64,000 nucleotides of DNA, from the NCBI RefSeq assembly GCF_013870525.1, contig NZ_JACBXD010000006.1, positions 1 to 64,000 on the forward strand, in the 5' to 3' direction. This DNA is from Amycolatopsis pittospori (GTDB taxonomy: Bacteria > Actinomycetota > Actinomycetes > Mycobacteriales > Pseudonocardiaceae). Every line of letters begins with the position of its first letter. Position 1 is the first letter of the stretch. A model generated the notes under the pieces. The model did not search any database, was not told where the DNA came from, and was given only the letters and a program-made list of their open reading frames with translations. Of this stretch, positions 48,509 to 57,510 are shown piece by piece. Made by a program: the position numbers and the translations under genes.

Positions 48509-49399
48509 GTGGTCGTGGACCTGATCGGGAGCTGCCGGGCGTTCGTGAGCGTGAGTGAGGCGGGGACCTTCACCGCGGGAGCGGCCATCGCCCGGATTCC
48601 CCAGCCCGTGGCGAGCCGTCGTATCGCCGCACTGGAGAAGCATTTCGGCGAGCGGCTGTTCGACCGCACCACCCGCCGCGCGCGGCTCACCCCGTTCGGC
48701 CGCGACATGCTGCCGACGGCGAAGCGCCTGGTGCAGCTGGCCGACGCCATGGAGCACGACGCGCGGCGTGCCAAACTGCGGCCGATGCGACTCGCCGTGC
48801 CGGAGACCTGCACCACCCGCGAACTCGCCGAACTCGACGCTGCGGCCCGCGCACTCGACGTCTTCCTGGAGTTCCGGCGGGCCTTGCCGGGGGAGCGGGC
48901 CGAACTCGTTCGTACGCAGGAAGTCCGCGCGGCCCTCACGGCCGTCCCTGCGGAAGAGGGTGCTTGGCGGGTCACGCTGGGTCTGGCCGGCGGCGTCAAA
49001 TCGAGGGCCGGCGCCCTCCATCTGGAAACGCTGCGGGTGGGACGGTCCGGCCGCCCGGCACGCCGGGTGTGGATCCAGCCCGAGGACGACGTCCCGCATA
49101 TCCGTGACCGCCTGTTCCGCGTCCGTGATTCGGTAGGACTGCGGCCCGCGCAGGTCGTCGTCGCCGACTCGCTCACCGCGGCCGCGGGGGCCGTGTTCGG
49201 ATCGGCCGATCTGCTGCTGTGTTCGGCGGCCCAGGCCGCCGAACTCGGTCTGGAATGGCGGCCGGCCGGGGAGATCCGGCTCGCTCGCGGTTTCGAGATC
49301 ACGGCAGGCTTGGGCGAGGACGCGCAGCGGCTCCGCACGCGCCTGTGGCCCGACATCGCCCGGTGTCTCGGCGCCGAGGAAACCGAGGAGAGGTCATGA
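48509..49399 (+). CDS. LysR-family regulator of the beta-lactamase (BlaA-like)
   Basis: A 296-residue LysR protein: N-terminal HTH (about 1-62, FVSVSEAGTFTAGAAIARIPQPVASRRIAALE) and a periplasmic-binding-type effector domain (about 90-290). In Streptomyces cacaoi, LysR protein BlaA together with BlaB controls the divergently transcribed beta-lactamase; the gene order here is the same. Start is GTG 48509 or GTG 48515. ATGA overlap with the next gene. Confidence 0.85.
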   Translation: MVVDLIGSCRAFVSVSEAGTFTAGAAIARIPQPVASRRIAALEKHFGERLFDRTTRRARLTPFGRDMLPTAKRLVQLADAMEHDARRAKLRPMRLAVPETCTTRELAELDAAARALDVFLEFRRALPGERAELVRTQEVRAALTAVPAEEGAWRVTLGLAGGVKSRAGALHLETLRVGRSGRPARRVWIQPEDDVPHIRDRLFRVRDSVGLRPAQVVVADSLTAAAGAVFGSADLLLCSAAQAAELGLEWRPAGEIRLARGFEITAGLGEDAQRLRTRLWPDIARCLGAEETEERS

Positions 49400-50298
49400 A
49401 CACGGAAACGCTGCTCCTGCGGTTGCGCGAGGAACTGGACGACGGCGGGCTGCGCGGCTCGTTCCTGGTGCGAGACCTGCGTACCGGATACGAGGTCGGC
49501 ATCGACCCCGAGCTGGAGTTCCCGAGCGCCTCGCTGGTGAAGATCCCGCTCGCGGCGGCGACCCTGGAGAGGATCCGCCGGGGCGAACTGGACGGTTCGG
49601 CGCCGATCGACGTCGAACCGGGCCGGGCGACCGCGCCCGGGCCCACCGGCCTGACCCGGTTCCGGCATCCGGCCAAGGTGGCCATCGACGACCTGCTCTA
49701 CCTGACGATGGCGATCAGCGACGAAACCGCCGCGGACTCACTTTTCGCGCTGACACCACCCGCCGAGGTCACCAGGATGCTGCGCGACTGGGGCGTCCTC
49801 GGCATCACGGCGCGACATCCGGCCGGAGATCTGAGCGACACGCCCGCGGAACGCTTCGATCCCACTGACGTCCATCTCGCGCACGCGCTCGCCATCAGCG
49901 CGGGCACGGCGGGACAAGGACATCCCGTTCCCCAGCTGGACATCACGCGCGCAAGTGCCGGATCCGCTCGCGCCTACATCGGTCTGCTCGAAGCACTGTG
50001 GAAACCGTCCGAAATAGACGAATCCGTCGCCGGACGGGTACGCGAACTCATGGGGCTCAACCTGTTGCGCCAACGGCTGAGCCCCGACTTCGTCTCCGAC
50101 GCCACGAAATGGTCGTCGAAGACGGGAACGGTGCTGAACATGCGGCACGAAGTCGGTGTCGTCGAGCATGCCGACGGCGGAGTCTTCGCGGTCGCCGCGC
50201 TGACCGAATCCCGCGTTTCCGCGGCGATCCAGCCGGAGGCGGAAGTGCTGATGGCCCGGGTGGCTCGGACGCTGCGCGACCACCTGCGCGTGGCCTGA
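49396..50298 (+). CDS. Serine-hydrolase beta-lactamase-fold protein (BlaB-like)
   Basis: A 300-residue class A beta-lactamase-like protein with no signal peptide, so it is cytoplasmic. SxxK is present as SASLVK, the SDN motif is changed to SDE (AISDETAADS), and KTGT is present near residue 238. A cytoplasmic penicillin-binding-like protein translated with the LysR regulator (four-base overlap) matches BlaB of S. cacaoi, which is needed for beta-lactam induction. A sensor role rather than drug hydrolysis is inferred. Confidence 0.82.
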   Translation: MNTETLLLRLREELDDGGLRGSFLVRDLRTGYEVGIDPELEFPSASLVKIPLAAATLERIRRGELDGSAPIDVEPGRATAPGPTGLTRFRHPAKVAIDDLLYLTMAISDETAADSLFALTPPAEVTRMLRDWGVLGITARHPAGDLSDTPAERFDPTDVHLAHALAISAGTAGQGHPVPQLDITRASAGSARAYIGLLEALWKPSEIDESVAGRVRELMGLNLLRQRLSPDFVSDATKWSSKTGTVLNMRHEVGVVEHADGGVFAVAALTESRVSAAIQPEAEVLMARVARTLRDHLRVA

Positions 50299-50308
50299 CC
50301 CGGGAGGA

Positions 50309-50929
50309 TCACCCGGCCTTGAGATAGCCGGACAGCATCGTCACCATCTCGTTCTCCAGTCGGACGGGGTCGACCGGTTCCGGCGCCGCGACGAGCGGGT
50401 GCACGCCGAAATGCAGGGTCGAGAGCACCAGCCGGGTCGCGGTGTCCAGATCGGTCACCCGGACCTCGGGGTGGCGACCGAACAGTGCGCGGAAGTAGTC
50501 GAAGTTCTCCTGCTCGTACTGCTGGATCCGGTCCAGCAGCGCCGGGGCGTGGGGCACCTGCTCGATCATCAGGCGCAACAGCCGGGGATCGTCCTGGTGG
50601 TTCTCGATCTGGGCCCGGATGAACACGCGGAGGAGCTCTTCGAGTGATTCGGGCAGCTCGCCGTCCTGGCCGAGCGCCATCGCCGCCCGGCCCTCTTCGA
50701 GGTGCAGGGTCAGGAGTTCGAGCAGGATCGCGTCCTTGTTCGGGAAGTACTGGTACAGCGAGCCGATCGAGATCCTGGCCCGTTCGGCGATGCGGTTCGT
50801 GGTGCCCGCGGCATAGCCGTACTCGGTGAAAATGTGAGCAGCCGCGTCGAGGATCCGCTTCCGGGTGAGCTCCGCGCGGACCTGGCGTGGCTGTTTACGT
50901 GGCTGAAGCCGGCGTTGGCCCGACGTCAT
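50309..50929 (-). CDS. TetR-family transcriptional regulator
   Basis: A 206-residue repressor. The HTH spans about 20-66 (ILDAAAHIFTEYGY, TTNRIAERARISIGSLYQYFPNKD) and the rest is an all-helical ligand domain. It is divergent from a three-gene oxidoreductase operon; an imperfect palindrome lies between them. It ends 11 bases from the convergent BlaB-like gene. The inducer is unknown. Confidence 0.9.
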   Translation of the reverse strand: MTSGQRRLQPRKQPRQVRAELTRKRILDAAAHIFTEYGYAAGTTNRIAERARISIGSLYQYFPNKDAILLELLTLHLEEGRAAMALGQDGELPESLEELLRVFIRAQIENHQDDPRLLRLMIEQVPHAPALLDRIQQYEQENFDYFRALFGRHPEVRVTDLDTATRLVLSTLHFGVHPLVAAPEPVDPVRLENEMVTMLSGYLKAG

Positions 50930-50972
50930 GACACCTCCTGCGGGACGGCGCGAAAGCGAGTAGCGCGCGAGC

Positions 50973-50986
50973 TGAACAATTGCTCA
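50973..50986. promoter_or_regulatory. Candidate TetR operator
   Basis: TGAACAATTGCTCA is a 14-base palindrome with one mismatched pair, flanked by GAGC/GCTC halves. It sits in the 119-base gap between the TetR gene and the pyridoxamine-oxidase-like gene and overlaps the AT-rich segment where both promoters must lie. Confidence 0.55.
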
Positions 50987-51048
50987 TAATAGTGCCATGA
51001 CCTGGGCGTTCGCCCCGACCACGTGATCCACCCGGAAAGGAACCTGTG

Positions 51049-51672
51049 ATGACGCACGTCCGCATCCGGCCCCGGCCGGTCACGCTCGCCGAGGTCCGGG
51101 CCCGGCTCGGCGAGCCCGAGGCGATGATCAAGGGCAAGAAGCAGGACCGCATCGACGAGTTCGCCCTGCGGTTCATCGCCCATTCGCCGTTCCTGACGCT
51201 GGCCACCGCGGACGCGGAAGGCCGGCTGGACTGTTCGCCTCGCGGTGACTACCCGGGTTTCGTGAAGGTGCTCGACGAGCACACGCTCGCGATCCCCGAC
51301 CGGCCGGGCAACAAACTCGCCGACTCCTTCACCAACATCGCCGAGAACGGCGAGGCCGGGCTGCTCTTCTTCATCCCGGGCATGCGGGAGACGTTGCGGG
51401 TCAACGGCCGCGCCTATCCCACCGACGAGCCCGACGTCCTCGCCCGGATGCAGATCGAGGCGCGCGAACCGATCCTGGCCATCGTCGTCGAGGTCGCGGA
51501 GGCGTTCTTCCACTGTGGACGCGCGCTGATCCGGTCCCGGATGTGGGATCCGGCGAGTCAGGCACTGGCCGAGGAGATGCCGTCGGTCGGCGAGGTCGCG
51601 GCCGCCCAGATGGACCTCGATCCGGCGATGCTCGAACAGGCCCTCGAAGCCGGTTACCGCGAACTGTACTGA
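51049..51672 (+). CDS. Pyridoxamine 5'-phosphate oxidase-like flavoprotein
   Basis: A 207-residue protein of the split-barrel FMN-binding family (MSMEG_1061-type), with ATADAEGRLDCSPRGDYPGFV and LLFFIPGMRETLRVNG. Members are FMN or F420 oxidoreductases acting on small molecules; the substrate is unknown. ATG 51049 follows GGAAAGGAA. It is the first gene of a TetR-flanked operon with a PDR-type reductase and a siderophore-interacting protein. Confidence 0.82.
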   Translation: MTHVRIRPRPVTLAEVRARLGEPEAMIKGKKQDRIDEFALRFIAHSPFLTLATADAEGRLDCSPRGDYPGFVKVLDEHTLAIPDRPGNKLADSFTNIAENGEAGLLFFIPGMRETLRVNGRAYPTDEPDVLARMQIEAREPILAIVVEVAEAFFHCGRALIRSRMWDPASQALAEEMPSVGEVAAAQMDLDPAMLEQALEAGYRELY

Positions 51673-51683
51673 CGGGATTCTTC

Positions 51684-52592
51684 ATGCAGCAGACGATCAT
51701 CGACCGGATCGAGCCGATCGCCGAAGACGTGGTCTCGCTCGTCTTGCGCGGTGTCGGCGGACCGCTGGCGCCCTGGCAACCGGGGGCGCATATCGACCTC
51801 ACCCTGCCGAACTGGCTGACCCGGCAGTATTCCCTCTGCGGCGACCCGGCCGAGCGTGACCGCTACCGCGTCGCGGTCCGGCACGATCACCTCAGCCGCG
51901 GCGGCTCGGAGTACGTTCACCGTTTCCTCCGCCTGGCACGCCCTCTCGAAGTTTCCTTGCCGCGCAACCATTTTCCGCTGGAACCGGCGCCGGAATACCT
52001 CTTCGTCGCCGGAGGGATCGGGATCACGCCCCTCAAGCCCATGCTGCGTTCGGCGAGCGAATCGGGGGCCGTGGTCACGCTGGTCTACGTCGGCCGATCG
52101 CGCGCGTCCATGCCCTTCGCCGACGAACTCGTCGCCACGTACGGCGATCGGGTACGGATCTTCGCGACCGAAGAGAGCGGAAGGCCCGACTTCGCCACAC
52201 TCGCCGCCGGTCTGGGTCCCGAGGCACTGGTCTTCTGCTGCGGGCCCGCGCCGATGCTCGCCGCCGCCGACGAGGCGTTTCCCGCCGGACGTCTCCGCGC
52301 GGAGCGATTCCGTCCCGCCGTCCGGGAGTTCGCGCCCGACACCGCGTTCGAAGCAGTCTGTGCCCGAAGTGGACAGACGATCGAGGTCCCGGCGGGAAAG
52401 CCGTTGCTGGGCGCGCTGAACCACGCCGGAATACCGGTGCCGTCAGGCTGTCGTGAAGGCGTCTGCGGTAGCTGCGAGATCACCGTCCTCGACGGCGAGC
52501 CCGAACACCGCGACGACATCGGCGCCCCCGAGGGCCGGATGTACCCCTGCGTTTCCCGAGCGCTCTCACCACGACTGATTCTGGATCTGTGA
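51684..52592 (+). CDS. PDR/VanB-type flavin reductase with 2Fe-2S ferredoxin domain
   Basis: A 302-residue electron-transfer protein: FMN-binding barrel (1-95, RQYSLCGDP), NAD-binding domain (about 100-210, FVAGGIGITPLKPML) and a plant-type 2Fe-2S domain (about 220-302) with CREGVCGSC and a later cysteine in YPCVSRA. It passes electrons from NAD(P)H to an oxygenase or reductase partner. No oxygenase is in the operon, so the neighbouring flavoproteins may be the partners. It starts 11 bases after the previous stop. Confidence 0.9.
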   Translation: MQQTIIDRIEPIAEDVVSLVLRGVGGPLAPWQPGAHIDLTLPNWLTRQYSLCGDPAERDRYRVAVRHDHLSRGGSEYVHRFLRLARPLEVSLPRNHFPLEPAPEYLFVAGGIGITPLKPMLRSASESGAVVTLVYVGRSRASMPFADELVATYGDRVRIFATEESGRPDFATLAAGLGPEALVFCCGPAPMLAAADEAFPAGRLRAERFRPAVREFAPDTAFEAVCARSGQTIEVPAGKPLLGALNHAGIPVPSGCREGVCGSCEITVLDGEPEHRDDIGAPEGRMYPCVSRALSPRLILDL

Positions 52593-52605
52593 AGGGAAAA
52601 CGAAA

Positions 52606-53406
52606 GTGCTGCCCAGGATCAAATCACCCGAGTCCAGGAAGATGGTCACCCTTGAGGTGGTGGCGACACACCGGACGAGTCCCGCGTTCCTGACCGTCAC
52701 ACTAGGCGGCCCACAGCTGCAGGATTTCAAACCGATGGGCTACGACCAGGTCGTCCGGCTGTTCTTCCCGCGGCCGGGACAACCGGGGCTGCGCATGCCG
52801 ACGCTGTCCAACGAAGCCTGGATGGCCGAACTGCTGGTACTGCCGAAGTCCCGCCGTCCGTGGGTGCGCAACTTCACCGTCCGCCGCGCCCGCCCGGAAC
52901 TCGACGAGGTGGACATCGAATTCGCGCTGCACGCGGATTCCCCCGCGTCGTCGTGGGCCCGCGGTGCCCGGCCCGGAGACCCGGCCGGAATCTTCGACAT
53001 GGGCGTGACCTACCTGCCGCCCGCGCGCGCCGAATGGCAACTGCTGGCCGGGGACGAGAGCGCCGTGCCCGCGATCCTGGCCATCCTCGAACACGCGCCG
53101 CCGGACCTCGTCGCGGACGTGTACCTGGAAGTGCCGGAGACCGCCGACATCCGCGAAGTCGAGGCTCCCGAAGGAGTTCGCGTGCACTGGCTTCCGCGCG
53201 ACGAACCCGGGCGCCCGCCGGGCACGCTGGCGCTGGAGACGATCCGGCGCGCGGAGCCGCGGGAGGGCCGGTCCTACACCTGGGTGGCGGGGGAGTCGCG
53301 GCTGGCCACCGGGCTGCGCCGCCACCTGACCGGCGAGCGTGGTGTGCCGAAGTCGGACATCGCCTTCTTCGGTTACTGGCGGCAGGGTCGCTCCAGCCCG
53401 GGCTGA
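52606..53406 (+). CDS. Second siderophore-interacting protein (SIP family)
   Basis: A 266-residue ViuB/SIP flavin reductase. The FAD signature is VRNFTVRRARP and the C-terminal pattern SYTWVAGESRLATGLRRHL is shared with the SIP of the siderophore cluster at 15.8 kb. GTG 52606 follows GAAGGG. Its place after a PDR-type reductase and under a TetR gene, with no iron box visible upstream, suggests control by something other than DmdR/IdeR. Confidence 0.88.
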   Translation: MLPRIKSPESRKMVTLEVVATHRTSPAFLTVTLGGPQLQDFKPMGYDQVVRLFFPRPGQPGLRMPTLSNEAWMAELLVLPKSRRPWVRNFTVRRARPELDEVDIEFALHADSPASSWARGARPGDPAGIFDMGVTYLPPARAEWQLLAGDESAVPAILAILEHAPPDLVADVYLEVPETADIREVEAPEGVRVHWLPRDEPGRPPGTLALETIRRAEPREGRSYTWVAGESRLATGLRRHLTGERGVPKSDIAFFGYWRQGRSSPG

Positions 53407-53411
53407 CGCCT

Positions 53412-54080
53412 TCACCTGGCGACCCTTCGCTCACCGGCGAAGAGCGAGCGTTCCAGTTCGTCGGGCGCACAGCCGTGTTCCTCGGCCCAGCGGGCGAGCA
53501 GGCCGCAGTAGCGTCCGTAGGAGTCCGCTGGCCAGGGACCGGCGCGGTGCAAGGAATCCCAGCCGCAGTGTTCCCGCAGCGCGGTCGCGACGACGCGGTC
53601 GAGGATGAGGCACGGGTGGTCCGGCGCGCCGCCGCCGGCGAAGTAGAGGAACTTCGTGAAGAAGGACGGGCCGAGTCCGGTGATCAGGTTGCGTTTCTCC
53701 GGCCGGAGGATCGCGTACGCCCGCTCCGGATCACGCCGGGACTCCTCGGCGGCCCTGGTCAGGAGGTCTTCGGCGCGCGGCACGTCCTTCTGGATGCTGT
53801 TGAGTCGTTGGCTGTTCTGCCTCAGGTGACTCCCGGATCCCCAGGCGAGGGTTCGCCACAGTAGTGCGAAAACGTCGCCGTCCGATTTCCAGACGTCGGC
53901 ACGGGTCAGCGTCGGGGCCGTCGGTGCGGGTCCGGGCAGCTTCCGTGCGGTGACCGCGTCCTGCCACCACCGGTGCCGGATGCGGATGGCGTGGGCGTCG
54001 ACGGTGTCCCGGCGCGGGGAGGTGGGTACCGCCCAGTCCGGCAGGGACAGGGTGCTGAGCTCGGTCGCGGGCATGACCAC
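53412..54080 (-). CDS. OGG-fold (8-oxoguanine DNA glycosylase-like) protein
   Basis: A protein of about 222 residues. The segment ITGLGPSFFTKFLYFAGG resembles the helix-hairpin-helix region of OGG-fold proteins that occur as stand-alone genes in actinomycetes, and the rest is helical and Trp/Arg-rich. DNA-repair activity is only suggested by this resemblance; the catalytic Lys/Asp pair could not be placed with certainty. Start is ATG 54080 or 54074. It is convergent with the second SIP gene. Confidence 0.5.
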   Translation of the reverse strand: MVMPATELSTLSLPDWAVPTSPRRDTVDAHAIRIRHRWWQDAVTARKLPGPAPTAPTLTRADVWKSDGDVFALLWRTLAWGSGSHLRQNSQRLNSIQKDVPRAEDLLTRAAEESRRDPERAYAILRPEKRNLITGLGPSFFTKFLYFAGGGAPDHPCLILDRVVATALREHCGWDSLHRAGPWPADSYGRYCGLLARWAEEHGCAPDELERSLFAGERRVAR

Positions 54081-54224
54081 AGGGTCGCGGGCGGGCCGGA
54101 GGCGTTACGCGTGGTGTCGAGATCCTGCCATGTCGGGTATCCGCCAGCTTCGAGCCGTGTGTGGAAGCTGATCACCTGTCTTTACTTCTCGTACGGACGT
54201 CGGGGGCTCCTGTCGAAAGGGATC

Positions 54225-56033
54225 ATGGTGATCAGTAGTACGAAGATGACGCGGAGAGGGGCGGTGGCCGCGCTGGCCGGGGCGTTCCTCGCCTCGGGCC
54301 TGGTGCTGGCTCCCGCCGCGGGTGCGGCACCCGCCGTGAAGGCCGACCCGGACACCGCTGCGCTCGCGGGCGCGCTGACCGGGCAGGCCGTGGCGTGGGG
54401 CGAGTGCTCGTTCCCCTCGGTCGCTCCGGCGACGGAAGCCGAACTGAAGAAGGTCAAGGGCCTCGCCTGCGCCACCATCCAGGTGCCGCGTGACTGGCAC
54501 AACCCGCAGGACGGCAACACCATCGGCATCCGGGTCTCCAAGACCGCGACCGCCTTCCCCGGCACCGGCCGTCAGGGCATCGCGCTGGTCAACCCGGGCG
54601 GACCCGGCGGCGAGGGCCTGCCGTGGGGCGCCGCGATGGCGAAGCGCACCCCGGTGCTGGCCGGGCAGTACGACTTCATCGGCTTCGACCCGCGCGGTGT
54701 CGGCCAGAGCACGCCGCTGACCTGCAGCTACACCGTCCCGGACAGCACCGATCAGAACGTGATCAACCGGGCCAAGGTCGCCGGCTGCCTGGCGAACCCG
54801 CTGACGAAGTTCATCACCACCGAGCAGACCGCGTACGACATGGACTTCATCCGGGTCATCCTCGGGGAGAAGAAGACCAGCTACATCGGTTACTCGTACG
54901 GCACCTGGCTCGGCACCTGGTACGCCACCACGTTCCCCAGCAAGGCGCACCGGTTCCTGCTCGACTCCTCGACCGACGCGAGCCGCACGACCCTGGAGAA
55001 GACCTGGGACCTGCAGCCCCGCAGCCGTGACCGTCAGTTCCAGGACGCGCTGCTGCCCTACATCGCGCGCAACGACGCCAAGTACAAGGCGGGCACCGAC
55101 CCGCTGGAGATCCGGCGCAACTGGGAGAAGGCGGGCGGCACCCGGGAATTCGCGGGCATGCTCTACGCCGCCTGGTTCATCATCCCGGCGATGTACGACA
55201 CCACGCAGTACCCTTCGGCCGCGTCCATGGTGGTCGCGCTCGCGAAGGGACCGGCGCCCGCCGGGACCGACGCCGAGAAGCTCGAGCAGGTCGTCGCGAA
55301 GGCGCTGGCCACTCCCGGCCTTACCGACGCGAACAAGGCGTTCCTGACCAAGGCCAAGGGCAACGCGCTGGAGGCCATCGCCAAGAAGGACTCGGTCGAG
55401 CGCAAGGCCTCCTACCAGGGCGGCGCCGAGGTCGAGACCTGGGACGCGACCTTCGAGGCGATCCGCTGCCAGGACGGCCAGTGGAACCAGAACCTGCACT
55501 ACTGGAACTACTGGCAGGCCGACCTGACCGTGAACGCCCCGTTCATCGCGCCGATCATGGCCCAGTCGGGCGCTCCGCTGTGCGCGTTCTGGCCGACCAC
55601 CAACGCCAAGCCGGCTCCCGACGCGAAGACGTTCCCGAAACTGCTGATCGCCCAGACCGAACTCGACGCGGCGACGCCGTACGAGGGCGGGCTCGCCACC
55701 GCGAACGGCCTCCCGGGCGCGAAGATGATCAGCGTCGACAACGAAGGCAGCCACGGGATCTTCCCGTACAACACCGACTGCGTCGACGACCCGATCGTCG
55801 CCTACTTCCAGACCGGTCTGACGCCGAAGAAGAAGTTCACCGGCTGCCAGGGCCTGCCGCTGCCCAATGAGGACAAGACCTTCGAGGTCGGCGGTCACCT
55901 CGGACACGACGGGAAGATCAAGATCAAGATGATCACCCCCGAGGTCCGCAAGGCGAACGAAATCGTGCGCGAACTCCTCGAAGGCACCGCCACGCCGGCG
56001 GCCGACGAGAAGGGTATGCCCGCGAACGCCTAG
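54225..56033 (+). CDS. Secreted tripeptidyl aminopeptidase (S33 alpha/beta hydrolase)
   Basis: A 602-residue exported peptidase similar to Streptomyces tripeptidyl aminopeptidases (Tap/SlpD). An N-terminal signal (about 36 residues, with MTRRGAV then a hydrophobic stretch ending AAGAAPA) precedes the hydrolase core: oxyanion region NPGGPGGEGL, nucleophile GYSYGTW (serine about 226), and C-terminal Asp in QTELDAATP and His in EGSHGIF. ATG 54225 follows AAAGG. It ends shortly before a long inverted repeat that probably terminates transcription. Confidence 0.9.
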   Translation: MVISSTKMTRRGAVAALAGAFLASGLVLAPAAGAAPAVKADPDTAALAGALTGQAVAWGECSFPSVAPATEAELKKVKGLACATIQVPRDWHNPQDGNTIGIRVSKTATAFPGTGRQGIALVNPGGPGGEGLPWGAAMAKRTPVLAGQYDFIGFDPRGVGQSTPLTCSYTVPDSTDQNVINRAKVAGCLANPLTKFITTEQTAYDMDFIRVILGEKKTSYIGYSYGTWLGTWYATTFPSKAHRFLLDSSTDASRTTLEKTWDLQPRSRDRQFQDALLPYIARNDAKYKAGTDPLEIRRNWEKAGGTREFAGMLYAAWFIIPAMYDTTQYPSAASMVVALAKGPAPAGTDAEKLEQVVAKALATPGLTDANKAFLTKAKGNALEAIAKKDSVERKASYQGGAEVETWDATFEAIRCQDGQWNQNLHYWNYWQADLTVNAPFIAPIMAQSGAPLCAFWPTTNAKPAPDAKTFPKLLIAQTELDAATPYEGGLATANGLPGAKMISVDNEGSHGIFPYNTDCVDDPIVAYFQTGLTPKKKFTGCQGLPLPNEDKTFEVGGHLGHDGKIKIKMITPEVRKANEIVRELLEGTATPAADEKGMPANA

Positions 56034-56052
56034 TGACTCCTGGTCCGTGAAG

Positions 56053-56087
56053 GCCTCCTTGAGGGACCCAGGGTCCCTCAAGGAGGC
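56053..56087 (+). terminator. Long perfect inverted repeat after the peptidase gene
   Basis: GCCTCCTTGAGGGACCC (56053-56069) is mirrored exactly by 56071-56087 with a single-base loop, a 17-base-pair stem, and is followed by TTT. It would act as a strong terminator. Its regularity suggests a dispersed palindromic repeat rather than a gene-specific terminator. It also marks the last chromosomal sequence before the integrase gene. Confidence 0.7.
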
Positions 56088-56286
56088 TTTCATGGACCCG
56101 AGGGCATGACATGGAGATGATCAAGGATCGTCGCAGGTCAGAGATCCGTGAGTGGATCTTGTTACGACCATCGACGTGGGCGTGGGCATGGACTTCGCCC
56201 ATGAGCTTGATCAGCTCGTCGTCATCGGGTTACGGTCGCCTTGCAGGGATCGCCGCGCGTGCGCACGGCGAGAGGCAGATCCCTCC
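56088..56286. other. Non-coding junction before the integrase; left attachment site not located
   Basis: About 200 bases without a convincing gene lie between the inverted repeat and the integrase. The left end of the integrated element should be here or close by, but no tRNA 3' end is visible and the right end is outside the window, so the att core cannot be defined. A weak dyad (GGGC...GCCC around 56180-56202) is the only structure seen. Confidence 0.4.
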
Positions 56287-57510
56287 ATGTCCACGAAGAC
56301 GCGGAAACCCAGGCGTGGTCTGGGGTACAGCGTTGAGGAAATTCATCGGCAGGCCGGTACCAGGTACCGGGCCTACGTCTGGGACGCGGTAGCCCAGAGG
56401 AAACAGAGCGTCCCAGCTCCGGACGGCTCGAAGACCTTCGAGTTCTACGAGCAGGCCGAGGCCGCGGCGAAGGTCTTACGCCAGCGGATCGATGGCACCT
56501 ACACCGACGCGGGTCTTCCCGTCCAACGCCAGTCGAGGCGATTCCTGTTCGAGGAGTACGCCGCTCTCTGGCTGACGACCCAGGGAGGTACCGCCGCGAC
56601 CCGTCGGGCGCGCAAGTACGGCGTGAACACCCTCAATAAGGCGTTCGGCAAGCGGATGATGGACGAGCTGACCGAGACGGACTTCAAGGCGTGGGACGCC
56701 GCCGAAGAAGCCCGAGGCATGTCGACGTCCATACGCCAACAGCGGATCTGGGTGCTGCGGGCGATGATGCAGCAGGCCCAGAAGGATGGCGTACGTCCCG
56801 ACAATCCGGCCGCCGACGTCTGGGTCAAGGCGCACCGCAACCGGGCGCCGCGCTACCTGACCTTGCAGGAGCTATACACCCTGATCGCGTTCGCGCCGAT
56901 GTGGTTCTGGCCCGCGATCCTCCTCGGCTACTTCGTCGGGCTCCGCGCCGGAGAGATCGCCGGCCTCCGCTGGGAACGGATCGACCTCGATAGCAACAAT
57001 CCGCACGTCCTGGTTTCGGACGTGATGGAGCCCGGACGGACGCTGCGGACCTTCCCGAAGGGCACGGAGGCTGAGCCGGTCGCCCTGCCGCCAGTCGTGG
57101 TGAATGCCTTGAAGGTGCTGCGGAAGTGGCGCGGCTCTGTCGAACGCGAGGACCACGTCTTCCTCAACACGCTGGGCAGGCCGATCGACTCGGACTACCC
57201 GAACAAGGTGCTGGCCAAGACGTGGAAACGCTCCGGACTTCCCGGCCAGCGTCCCGTGTTCCACCACCTCAGGCATAACACCGGCAACAACCTCGCCGAG
57301 GCGGATGCGCCCGCCCCCGTGATCATGGCCGTGCTGCGGCACAAGAGCCTGGCCACGTCGCAGAAGTACATCAAGGCCGTGGACACCAGGCGTCAGCAAG
57401 CGTGGATGGCTCGCGCCCACGAGGTCGCCGAGATGCCGAACGCCCAGGTCGTCGAGTTCCCCGCTCATCGCGAGAGGGGGGACGCGCCGAAGCAGGCTGT
57501 GGCCAGCTAG
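56287..57510 (+). CDS. Tyrosine-type site-specific integrase
   Basis: A 407-residue phage-type integrase. It has an N-terminal arm-binding domain, an SAM-like core-binding domain (about 85-175) and the catalytic domain (about 195-390). Catalytic residues are visible: Arg in GLRAGEIAGLRW, HLRH in VFHHLRHNTG, the second-His region VLRHKS and the nucleophile Tyr in TSQKYIKAV. It lies at the border of the element and opens outward from the chromosome side. It overlaps the convergent small gene by four bases. Confidence 0.93.
   Translation: MSTKTRKPRRGLGYSVEEIHRQAGTRYRAYVWDAVAQRKQSVPAPDGSKTFEFYEQAEAAAKVLRQRIDGTYTDAGLPVQRQSRRFLFEEYAALWLTTQGGTAATRRARKYGVNTLNKAFGKRMMDELTETDFKAWDAAEEARGMSTSIRQQRIWVLRAMMQQAQKDGVRPDNPAADVWVKAHRNRAPRYLTLQELYTLIAFAPMWFWPAILLGYFVGLRAGEIAGLRWERIDLDSNNPHVLVSDVMEPGRTLRTFPKGTEAEPVALPPVVVNALKVLRKWRGSVEREDHVFLNTLGRPIDSDYPNKVLAKTWKRSGLPGQRPVFHHLRHNTGNNLAEADAPAPVIMAVLRHKSLATSQKYIKAVDTRRQQAWMARAHEVAEMPNAQVVEFPAHRERGDAPKQAVAS

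Noticed and set aside
56088..56286. tRNA fragment serving as attachment site
   Set aside because: No cloverleaf or T-arm consensus is visible in the junction.
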